Shown here in pieces: positions 1 through 5,050 of a DNA stretch of 6,385 bases; within the stretch, counting starts at the first letter, position 1, and the number at the start of each line of letters is the position of its first letter. The position numbers and the translations under genes are program-made. The notes beneath the pieces are model-generated. The model did no database searches, was not told the DNA's origin, and worked only from the letters and a program-made list of their open reading frames with translations. Location: contig CAAEOZ010000283.1 in assembly GCA_900757715.1 (NCBI GenBank), positions 1 to 6,385 on the forward strand, given 5' to 3'. Source of the stretch: an uncultured Veillonella sp. (GTDB taxonomy: Bacteria; Bacillota; Negativicutes; Veillonellales; Veillonellaceae).

Positions 1-12
1 TACGTTCATCGA

Positions 13-576
13 TTAACCCTCTTTCTGTTGTGTAACTTGAATCTTGTTTTGAATTTCTTTGCTGATATCAGCACCTACCTGATCCTTTTCAGGATATTGA
101 TAGATTATATTCCACAATACGCCATGATCTAAGAATACGTATTGAGAAAATCTAAATGTTTGCCCTTGTGTTGTATACGTCACATCAAGCTTCTTTGCAG
201 ATGTACCTTGTAAAGCTACAGATTCTTCCTTAATGGTTGCGCCCATCTTAGTGAACTCAGACTTACTACGATTCAAAAACTCATCAACCGTAGGCAATGG
301 CTTGTTATCACCAGCACGCAAAGCTTCAACTTCAATCACCATATGCTCTGTAACGGATCCATAAATATCGATTGGATATCCATCATCAGTCATATTTTTT
401 GTGCTTTTACCCATTTCATAAGGCAAAGCAATGGTAATCTCAGATTGACCAACACGGATAACTTGATGGCCAAAACTATATGTATCCATTACATTATTTG
501 AGCCACATCCCGCCATTGCTAGTAGAGCAACACCGAGTAGAGCCCCTTGTAATGTACGTTTCCAATTTTGTTTCAT
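13..576 (-). CDS. Small secreted lipoprotein of unknown function
   Basis: The product is 187 residues. It opens with a lipoprotein signal peptide: positive residues K2, K6 and R7, a hydrophobic stretch at about 9-22, and a lipobox ending AMAGC with the lipidated cysteine at position 24. Mature residues 25-187 are soluble, mixed alpha/beta, with no membrane segment. The pattern of a strand-rich start, a central amphipathic helix (VDEFLNRSKSEF) and a later FSQYVFLDHG...IIYQYP stretch recalls small PsbP/DcrB-like domains, but that is a guess from pattern only. The longest frame begins at GTG 588, but that codon overlaps the Shine-Dalgarno GAGG (586-583). ATG 576 has 6-nt spacing and ATG 579 only 3, so I chose 576. 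LspA, encoded in this window, is the enzyme class that would process it. It is transcribed divergently from tmcAL and lies alone within the window. It is clearly a real gene; its function is not recognisable. Confidence 0.85.
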   Translation of the reverse strand: MKQNWKRTLQGALLGVALLAMAGCGSNNVMDTYSFGHQVIRVGQSEITIALPYEMGKSTKNMTDDGYPIDIYGSVTEHMVIEVEALRAGDNKPLPTVDEFLNRSKSEFTKMGATIKEESVALQGTSAKKLDVTYTTQGQTFRFSQYVFLDHGVLWNIIYQYPEKDQVGADISKEIQNKIQVTQQKEG

Positions 577-610
577 CATATACCTCACATCAATTCAGCA
601 TTTACAGTTA

Positions 611-616
611 ATTATA
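611..616 (-). promoter_or_regulatory. Putative -10 box for the lipoprotein gene
   Basis: The minus strand reads a perfect TATAAT at 616-611, about 35 nt upstream of the chosen ATG at 576. This would put the transcript start near 604 and leave a short leader containing the GAGG ribosome binding site at 586-583. No convincing -35 hexamer lies 16-18 bp further upstream (TAGATT is the best), so the call rests on the -10 box and its location. Confidence 0.35.
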
Positions 617-696
617 GCCTATAGAGACAAGAAAATCTATACTAAACTTAATATTTACACACAATATTACCTATCTAAATAAGCCTTTAATTTAGA

Positions 697-702
697 TATA
701 AT
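697..702 (+). promoter_or_regulatory. Putative -10 box for tmcAL
   Basis: A perfect TATAAT lies 60 bp upstream of the tmcAL ATG at 763. Transcription would start near 709, downstream of the ATG at 706 that begins the longest frame, which supports the internal start at 763. The -35 region is poor (TCTAAA at 674-679). Together with the minus-strand -10 box at 611-616 it makes this a divergent promoter region. Confidence 0.35.
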
Positions 703-762
703 GAAATGTTGTTTACAGTATTTCCTCGCTTTGTTACACTAACACTAATGAAAGGAGACACT

Positions 763-2094
763 ATGGAAACAATCGGTATTATCTGTGAATATAATCCATT
801 TCACAATGGACATGCCCATCAATTATATACCTTAGCACAAGAGCATTCAGATGCGCTGCGCATTTGTATCATGAGTGGTTCCTTTGTACAACGAGGCGAA
901 CCTGCTATTTTTTCTAAATTTGATCGTGCTCGTTGGGCTATTCTCGGTGGTGCAGACATTGTTATTGAGCTACCTACGCTCTATTCTTTGGGTAGCGCAC
1001 AACTCTTTGGAACAGGTGCTATTCGTATGGTAAAAGCTTTACATATCGACGCCCTTTCCTTTGGTTCTGAAACGGCTAATCTAGATGCACTCGTAGATAT
1101 AGCTAAACGTATGGATTGTGAAAGTACTCAAGCAGTATTACGCACCTATATTAACGAAGGCATGTCCTATGGCTCTGCCTTTCGTAAAGCTCTCGATACA
1201 GAGATACTAAACACACCCAATGCACTATTAGGACTTGAATATATTCGAGCAGGACTTAACTATCATCCTACCTTAAAATACATGCCAATCTTACGCATAT
1301 CAAATCATCACGAAGCGAATATTACAAAAGATTTCCCTTCTGGTACAGCATTGCGTAAACTCATAACAGATATGGCTACAGGTAGTAACAAATACAATAA
1401 ATATAGTATCTTCACTTCTACAAATATGAATACAACGACCAGTGAAAGTACAAATACAAATACAAATTCAAATGTAAATTCAGCTGCAACTACAACAACA
1501 AAATTTAATACAGCAAATCGTAAAATAGAATTACAACTTCAGTCAATCGTTCCTAAGACTATTGCAGACGATATGACTAATATAATTTCTAATGGTACCT
1601 ATGTAAACTATAACCGCTACTATGATATAATCCATTCCTTAAGTCGTCGTACATCAACAACCAAGCTAGAAAGCTTTGGGGAGTTCAACGAAGGTATTGA
1701 ACACTTATGGTCTAAAGCAGCTCAACAACCTACGTGGAACTTGGCTATGGAGCATATAAAATCAAAGCGCTATACCTATGCACGTTTACAACGAATGGGA
1801 GCCTATCTCACCTTAGGAATACAAAAGGATTTACTACAAAGGGCTATGCAAGAAGCTCCACAATATGCTCGTTTACTTGCCTTCAACGATAGAGGTCGTC
1901 GATGGCTTCGAAATACTTTTGAAATACCACTTATTCAAAAATGGGCCAAAGCACCTAATGAATTAAATACGTTAGGACAAACAATGCATCAAATCGATAC
2001 ATTAGCTACAGACGTACAGGCACTATGCTTCCATAATGAAGTCAAACGAATGGGCCATATGGACTACACCTATACGCCACAATACATAAGATAA
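763..2094 (+). CDS. tmcAL: tRNA(Met) cytidine acetate ligase TmcAL (YlbM family)
   Basis: In this family the enzyme activates acetate with ATP and transfers the acetyl group to the wobble cytidine (C34) of elongator tRNA(Met), making ac4C in the cytoplasm. The 443-residue protein starts with a nucleotidyltransferase fold: CEYNPFHNGHAHQ has the HxGH motif (H14, H17), followed by SGSFVQRGEPA, FSKFDRA, GADIVIELP and FGSET. A P-S-G-T-A-L-R-K motif (192-199) corresponds to the family's P-S-A-T-A-I-R. The C-terminal helical part carries the K-S-K-R-Y-T motif (333-338) and RLQRM. The start at 763 is chosen because AAAGGAG lies at 751-757 with 5-nt spacing; the earlier ATG at 706 adds an unconserved extension. 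The protein is somewhat longer than the roughly 400-415 residues I expect, which is explained by a Thr/Asn/Ser-rich insert at about 218-252 between the catalytic and C-terminal parts. It is a single gene converging on pyrR. Confidence 0.92.
   Translation: METIGIICEYNPFHNGHAHQLYTLAQEHSDALRICIMSGSFVQRGEPAIFSKFDRARWAILGGADIVIELPTLYSLGSAQLFGTGAIRMVKALHIDALSFGSETANLDALVDIAKRMDCESTQAVLRTYINEGMSYGSAFRKALDTEILNTPNALLGLEYIRAGLNYHPTLKYMPILRISNHHEANITKDFPSGTALRKLITDMATGSNKYNKYSIFTSTNMNTTTSESTNTNTNSNVNSAATTTTKFNTANRKIELQLQSIVPKTIADDMTNIISNGTYVNYNRYYDIIHSLSRRTSTTKLESFGEFNEGIEHLWSKAAQQPTWNLAMEHIKSKRYTYARLQRMGAYLTLGIQKDLLQRAMQEAPQYARLLAFNDRGRRWLRNTFEIPLIQKWAKAPNELNTLGQTMHQIDTLATDVQALCFHNEVKRMGHMDYTYTPQYIR
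1450..1479 (+). repeat. Imperfect ACAAAT hexamer repeat inside tmcAL
   Basis: Three exact ACAAAT units are followed by TCAAAT and GTAAAT, all in frame, encoding alternating Thr/Asn then Ser-Asn-Val-Asn. The repeat forms the core of the low-complexity Thr/Asn/Ser segment (codons 1414-1518). Because the unit is 6 bp, gain or loss of a copy keeps the reading frame, so length variation by slippage would be tolerated. Confidence 0.8.
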
Positions 2095-2195
2095 GCAAAA
2101 CTTCAATCTGATAGAAACATTCTGCACATAAATATAAGAGTCGAATACTTTAATTTTATTAAGTTAAATCATCTTATCGTATATCAACACACCAA

Positions 2196-2236
2196 AAGGG
2201 GTTACAATACAGGTTATTCCTGTATTGTAACCCCTT
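2196..2236. terminator. Perfect 18-bp hairpin, shared terminator of tmcAL and pyrR
   Basis: Arms 2196-2213 and 2219-2236 are exactly complementary over 18 bp around a 5-nt loop (2214-2218), with four G:C pairs near the base. It sits 101 bp after the tmcAL stop. In the pyrR direction the stem is followed by a short TTTTGG run, and in the tmcAL direction by CTTCACC, so neither U-tract is long; the AA/TT ends of the arms supply extra U. The pyrR stop codon (2216-2214) lies in the loop and the last pyrR codons form one arm. Bidirectional termination is the likely role. Confidence 0.75.
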
Positions 2237-2735
2237 CTTCACCATCCAGATCAGCGACGGCAACGCGTACGCTTTCAAGATGCGATGTAGGAATATTTTT
2301 ACCTACATAGTCTGCTCGTATAGGCAATTCACGATGACCACGATCGACAAGAACGGCCAATTGAATAGATCTAGGTCTACCAGCCGTCATTAATGCATTT
2401 AAAGCAGCACGAATGGTGCGGCCCGTATACAAAACATCATCTACAAGGATAATGGTCTTTTCCGTTGTATCAATCGTACACGGTTTTCCCTCTTTAGGAC
2501 GAGCATCACGATCATCACGATACACTGCAACGTTCAAAGACTCACAATCAATATGAATGCCTTCAATGCGCTCAATTTCAGCTTGTAAACGCTTCGCCAA
2601 AATGACACCACGCCGTTCAATACCTACAATCAGCGCATTAGACAACCCTTTATTTCGTTCTAGAATTTCATGACTAATACGACGAATCGCACGCATAATA
2701 GCATCTTGATCCATCAATAAACGTTTCTTCTCCAT
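2214..2735 (-). CDS. pyrR: PyrR, pyrimidine operon regulator / uracil phosphoribosyltransferase
   Basis: PyrR binds UMP/UTP and pyr mRNA leaders to cause attenuation, and often also makes UMP from uracil and PRPP. The product is 173 residues, close to the usual 175-180. It shows the family N-terminus (DAIMRAIRRISHEILERN), VGIERRG, the type I phosphoribosyltransferase PRPP loop ILVDDVLYTGRT at about 96-107, and the nearly invariant DRGHRELPIRADYVGKNIPTS stretch. The ATG at 2735 is preceded by AAGGG (2747-2743) with 7-nt spacing; a longer frame from a TTG at 2864 overlaps rluD, matches nothing in the family and is rejected. Upstream order lspA-rluD-pyrR matches Bacillus, but here no pyr biosynthetic gene follows: the gene converges on tmcAL. 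Any target pyr leaders must lie elsewhere. Whether this copy has retained catalytic activity cannot be told from sequence. Confidence 0.95.
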   Translation of the reverse strand: MEKKRLLMDQDAIMRAIRRISHEILERNKGLSNALIVGIERRGVILAKRLQAEIERIEGIHIDCESLNVAVYRDDRDARPKEGKPCTIDTTEKTIILVDDVLYTGRTIRAALNALMTAGRPRSIQLAVLVDRGHRELPIRADYVGKNIPTSHLESVRVAVADLDGEEGVTIQE

Positions 2736-2751
2736 ATATACGCCCTTTACA

Positions 2752-2770
2752 GCATAGGATTGTTCTATGC
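2752..2770 (-). other. Small inverted repeat just upstream of the pyrR ribosome binding site
   Basis: On the minus strand GCATAG, a 7-nt loop, then CTATGC form a 6-bp hairpin that ends four bases before the AAGGG of pyrR. It could influence translation start, but it lacks the conserved loop sequence of known PyrR-binding hairpins and has no U-tract, so it is neither a clear attenuator nor a terminator. Confidence 0.3.
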
Positions 2771-2792
2771 CCCTATATCCAAACAAGTAGTA

Positions 2793-2821
2793 AAAATATG
2801 TACTTAAACAATCAATGTAAA
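2793..2821 (-). promoter_or_regulatory. Possible internal promoter for pyrR
   Basis: On the minus strand TTTACA (2821-2816) and TATTTT (2798-2793) are 17 bp apart, in the 94-bp gap between the rluD stop and the pyrR start. The -35 matches 5 of 6 and the -10 only 4 of 6, in AT-rich DNA where such pairs arise by chance. It would let pyrR be expressed apart from lspA-rluD. Confidence 0.3.
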
Positions 2822-2829
2822 CATTTAGA

Positions 2830-3753
2830 CTATTTTCGTTTATCTTCACGATAGGTCTTAGCAAATTCTAAGCATGCCTTAAAATCAGCTGGTATCGGTG
2901 CTTCAAAATGCATCTCTTCACCTGTAATAGGGTGTTTAACATCTAACGATTTAGAATGTAATGCTTGCCCTTCAATCGGAAAATCCATGCGGCGGTACCC
3001 ATAAAATGGATCATTAACGACAGGATGCCCTATATGAGCAAAGTGAACCCGAATTTGATGGGTTCTACCAGTCTCCAAATTACATTCTACCAATGTTTGG
3101 TGACCATATCGTTCAAGAACCTTAAAATGAGTTACTGCATCTTTACTGTTTTCAAAGACTACAGCCATTTTCATACGGTCTTTAGGATGACGTCCAATAG
3201 GCGCCTTAATAGTCCCCTTTTCTTCTACAATATTACCTTGTACTAGCGCCCAGTACGTACGTCTTGCAGAATGTGCTTTTACTTGCTCCGCTAGGCCAAT
3301 GTGCGCTGCATCATTTTTTGCAACCATCATAACACCAGACGTATCTTTATCTAAGCGATGCACAATACCCGGTCTAATTTCACCATTAATGCCTGATAGG
3401 TCCTTGCAATGGAATAATAGAGCATTTACAAGTGTACCAGAATAATTTCCTACTGCAGGGTGCACCACCATGCCACGAGGTTTATTAACAATAACAATAT
3501 CGTGATCTTCATATAAATAATCTAAAGGAATATCCTCGGGTTTAACCTCAATCGATTCAGGCTCTGGGATTTCTACACGGATTACAGTATCAGGTGTAAG
3601 CCGAAGATTAGCCTTCCCTACTTTACCACCTGCTATAACATGACCACCTTTAATTAAACTTTGAATATAGCTACGAGATCCTTCCATCTGTTCAGTTAAA
3701 AATACATCTAGTCTCATGCCTTCTTGCTCAGCACTTACAATATATTCATTCAT
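2830..3753 (-). CDS. rluD: RluD/RluA-family 23S rRNA pseudouridine synthase
   Basis: This cytoplasmic enzyme class isomerises uridine to pseudouridine; RluD acts on helix 69 of 23S rRNA. The 307-residue protein has an S4 RNA-binding domain at about 13-65 (MRLDVFLTEQMEGSRSYIQS...), then the catalytic domain with VNKPRGMVVHPA (89-100), the signature GIVHRLDKDTSG with catalytic Asp at 135, and the late GRTHQIRVHFAHIGHPVVND motif. Length and domain order are typical of the RluD/YlyB type. ATG 3753 has an AAGAGG Shine-Dalgarno with 8-nt spacing. It lies 86 bp after lspA and 94 bp before pyrR, the same order as lspA-ylyB-pyrR in Bacillus, so co-transcription is likely. The family is certain; the exact target uridines are inferred from RluD-like architecture and could differ. 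Confidence 0.93.
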   Translation of the reverse strand: MNEYIVSAEQEGMRLDVFLTEQMEGSRSYIQSLIKGGHVIAGGKVGKANLRLTPDTVIRVEIPEPESIEVKPEDIPLDYLYEDHDIVIVNKPRGMVVHPAVGNYSGTLVNALLFHCKDLSGINGEIRPGIVHRLDKDTSGVMMVAKNDAAHIGLAEQVKAHSARRTYWALVQGNIVEEKGTIKAPIGRHPKDRMKMAVVFENSKDAVTHFKVLERYGHQTLVECNLETGRTHQIRVHFAHIGHPVVNDPFYGYRRMDFPIEGQALHSKSLDVKHPITGEEMHFEAPIPADFKACLEFAKTYREDKRK

Positions 3754-3781
3754 CCTCTATTCCTCTTTGAGTCAAGTATAA

Positions 3782-3810
3782 GATATATATTTATTGACAA
3801 ATCAAGTCAA
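3782..3810 (-). promoter_or_regulatory. Possible promoter upstream of rluD
   Basis: The minus strand has TTGACT (3810-3805), a 17-bp spacer and TATATC (3787-3782), ending 28 bp before the rluD ATG. The -35 is good and the -10 fair. The -35 lies in a small inverted repeat (ATTGAC 3793-3798 and GTCAAT 3806-3811), which could be an operator. It would give rluD-pyrR a second promoter besides the one before lspA. Confidence 0.4.
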
Positions 3811-3839
3811 TGATCTATAAGAAGCCCTAATAATGAAAG

Positions 3840-4280
3840 TTATTCATGGTCCTCTTTCAATGAAAATAAATAAAATACAACAAAAGCTACACCTATACAA
3901 ATACCAATATCTGCTACATTAAAAATAGGCCATATACGGAAATCAAAAAAATCCACTACTCCATGAATCATGTATCGGTCAATACCATTACCAATAGCAC
4001 CTGAAACTAATAATGCGGATCCGATTTGCAAAGTCCAATGACCCTTAGCTAGTCGCTTCCAGTAAAAGGCACAAACGGCTAATAGAATAATAGCTACTAG
4101 TAAGAAAAACCATCGTTGATTCGCTAACATACCAAAGGCTGCACCGCGATTGATAATATAGGTAAGGTGAAATACATTAGGAATAACAGGCAAAGATTCA
4201 CCTAACAAAAAATGATTCATTACATAATATTTAGTTAATTGGTCCAATAATAACCAAATGATAAGTACTGTATAAAACAA
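3840..4280 (-). CDS. lspA: LspA, lipoprotein signal peptidase (signal peptidase II)
   Basis: This inner-membrane aspartic protease cuts the signal peptide of diacylglyceryl-modified prolipoproteins just before the lipidated cysteine. The 146-residue protein has four predicted membrane helices (about 3-20, 56-74, 84-100 and 125-141) and the family motifs: DQLTK in helix 1, NRGAAFGM (44-51), GNGIDRY with catalytic Asp 101, VVDFFDF, and FNVAD with catalytic Asp 124. The start codon is TTG at 4280; the GGGAG at 4291-4287 has 6-nt spacing and the next ATG would remove the first membrane helix, so TTG is well supported. It appears to be the first gene of an lspA-rluD-pyrR run and has a good promoter of its own. 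The C-terminus ends with a short charged tail. Identification is firm. Confidence 0.96.
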   Translation of the reverse strand: MFYTVLIIWLLLDQLTKYYVMNHFLLGESLPVIPNVFHLTYIINRGAAFGMLANQRWFFLLVAIILLAVCAFYWKRLAKGHWTLQIGSALLVSGAIGNGIDRYMIHGVVDFFDFRIWPIFNVADIGICIGVAFVVFYLFSLKEDHE

Positions 4281-4319
4281 GATTAACTCCCTTACTATAA
4301 TATAATTCTTAATAGTCCT

Positions 4320-4348
4320 ATTATACTAAGTTACGCAAATTTAGGCAA
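4320..4348 (-). promoter_or_regulatory. Promoter of lspA
   Basis: On the minus strand TTGCCT (4348-4343) and a perfect TATAAT (4325-4320) are separated by 17 bp. Transcription would start near 4313, leaving a leader of about 33 nt that includes the GGGAG ribosome binding site. It sits between the ferredoxin terminator and lspA, so the two genes are likely transcribed separately. Confidence 0.65.
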
Positions 4349-4351
4349 AAT

Positions 4352-4373
4352 AAAAAGCCCCTCAATGAGGGGC
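4352..4373 (-). terminator. Rho-independent terminator of the ferredoxin gene
   Basis: A 7-bp G:C-rich stem GCCCCTC/GAGGGGC with a 3-nt loop (4357-4373) is followed on the minus strand by TTTTTATTTT. It begins 15 bp after the ferredoxin stop codon and ends just before the lspA -35 box, which isolates the two transcripts. Confidence 0.9.
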
Positions 4374-4388
4374 GTATTTTATTTGTGA

Positions 4389-4553
4389 TTACTCAGCGGA
4401 AATTACAGAAACTGGGCAAACGGATTCGCAAGAACCGCAATCGATGCAAGCATCGCCAATTTCGTATTTAGTTTCGCCTTCAGTAATGCAAGAAACTGGG
4501 CAAACAGATGCGCAAGAACCACATTTAATGCAACCATCAGCAATAACTCTCAT
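4389..4553 (-). CDS. Clostridial-type 2[4Fe-4S] ferredoxin
   Basis: This small cytoplasmic electron carrier is of the kind that serves pyruvate:ferredoxin oxidoreductase, hydrogenase and similar low-potential enzymes in anaerobes. The 54-residue protein contains two CxxCxxCxxxCP cluster motifs: Cys 8, 11, 14, 18 and Cys 36, 39, 42, 46, the classic spacing. Cys 22 is an extra, probably non-ligand cysteine. Length matches clostridial ferredoxins of about 55 residues. The start at ATG 4553 has a textbook GGAGGT (4566-4561) with 7-nt spacing; earlier TTG/ATG codons overlap that site. It is monocistronic, with its own promoter and terminator. The two halves of the gene are still very similar at DNA level (29 of 32 bases in the best stretch). 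Which redox partner it serves cannot be read from here. Confidence 0.96.
   Translation of the reverse strand: MRVIADGCIKCGSCASVCPVSCITEGETKYEIGDACIDCGSCESVCPVSVISAE
4408..4523 (-). repeat. Two near-identical 32-bp units within the ferredoxin gene
   Basis: Positions 4408-4439 and 4492-4523 match at 29 of 32 bases, 84 bp (28 codons) apart. They encode the last three cysteines of each cluster motif plus CPVS. The fold is known to derive from an internal duplication, so the protein symmetry is expected; the high DNA identity is the notable part. Confidence 0.8.
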
Positions 4554-4571
4554 AATTAGGACCTCCATCAA

Positions 4572-4981
4572 AATATAGATCAGAACTTTTTATTATCATT
4601 TAGAAAGGCACTTGCCTCAACTTATGTTCTCATTATCACACAGTTCAAATTGAAAGTCAAATGAAAATGATAAAAAAGTATATAATATTTTGCATAATAA
4701 TTGTTCCTTTTTATCATAAAAAACCTATACTTATGTACATTTTGATATTTCTTTTCATTTATATAGTTGAGTTTAATAATCAATAATTGAGAATACACTA
4801 ATTATCATTTCAATTAAAATACGTACTACTATACTAGGAATTCAATTATCAATATTTATTATCATTGATTTTATTGCCCAATTTAATTAGAATAATTTAA
4901 TCCACGTAGCATATTTTCATAAAACTAAATCAAATACTTTATTTATTGATTTGCCGAGTGCGACTTTGACAAAAAATAATC
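4572..4981. other. AT-rich intergenic region with clustered TTATCA motifs
   Basis: This stretch between the ferredoxin start and the transporter terminator has no supported gene. It holds the ferredoxin promoter (4632-4660) and leader, including a small inverted repeat AGGCA/TGCCT at 4606-4617. TTATCA occurs at 4593, 4633, 4711, 4802, 4846 and 4859, and its complement TGATAA at 4668. Several sit in longer TTATCATT contexts that resemble parts of Fur-type operators. A 41-codon plus-strand frame at 4661-4786 has no ribosome binding site. Positions 4870-4970 show nothing further I can name. Confidence 0.5.
4632..4660 (-). promoter_or_regulatory. Promoter of the ferredoxin gene
   Basis: The minus strand reads TTGACT (4660-4655), a 17-bp spacer and GATAAT (4637-4632), with a TGT just before the -10 giving an extended -10 element. 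Transcription would start near 4625, leaving a leader of about 70 nt. The -10 overlaps one of the TTATCA motifs, so a protein binding that motif would block the promoter. Confidence 0.7.
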
Positions 4982-5017
4982 ATAAAAACGAGGTCGAATC
5001 TTACGATTCGACCTCGT
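4982..5017 (-). terminator. Rho-independent terminator of the transporter gene
   Basis: Arms 4988-5000 and 5005-5017 form a perfect 13-bp stem with a 4-nt loop. On the minus strand the stem runs into TTTTTATG and, after ATTA, TTTTTT. It lies 33 bp past the transporter stop codon. There is no T-run on the plus side, so it works in one direction. Confidence 0.92.
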
Positions 5018-5050
5018 GTATGTGCTTATAGTAGAATAACCTATCCCCTA

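Noticed and set aside
706..762. Longer N-terminus for TmcAL from ATG 706
   Set aside because: The predicted transcript start lies about at or after this ATG, there is no ribosome binding site for it, and the conserved protein starts at 763 behind AAAGGAG.
2736..2829. PyrR-responsive attenuator in front of pyrR
   Set aside because: No conserved PyrR-binding loop, no antiterminator/terminator pair and no U-tract in this 94-bp gap.
2736..2864. Longer N-terminus for PyrR from TTG 2864
   Set aside because: It overlaps the end of rluD, adds 43 residues absent from the family, and ATG 2735 has a well-spaced AAGGG.
2965..3246. 93-codon plus-strand frame inside rluD
   Set aside because: It is antisense to the conserved catalytic part of the pseudouridine synthase and its translation resembles no protein family.
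4554..4571. Earlier ferredoxin starts (TTG 4571, ATG 4568)
   Set aside because: They overlap or precede the GGAGGT that serves ATG 4553, and the shorter protein matches the usual ferredoxin length.
4988..5017. GGTCGAATC in the transporter terminator looks like a tRNA T-loop
   Set aside because: There is no acceptor, D or anticodon arm around it; the sequence is one arm of a simple terminator hairpin with a T-run.
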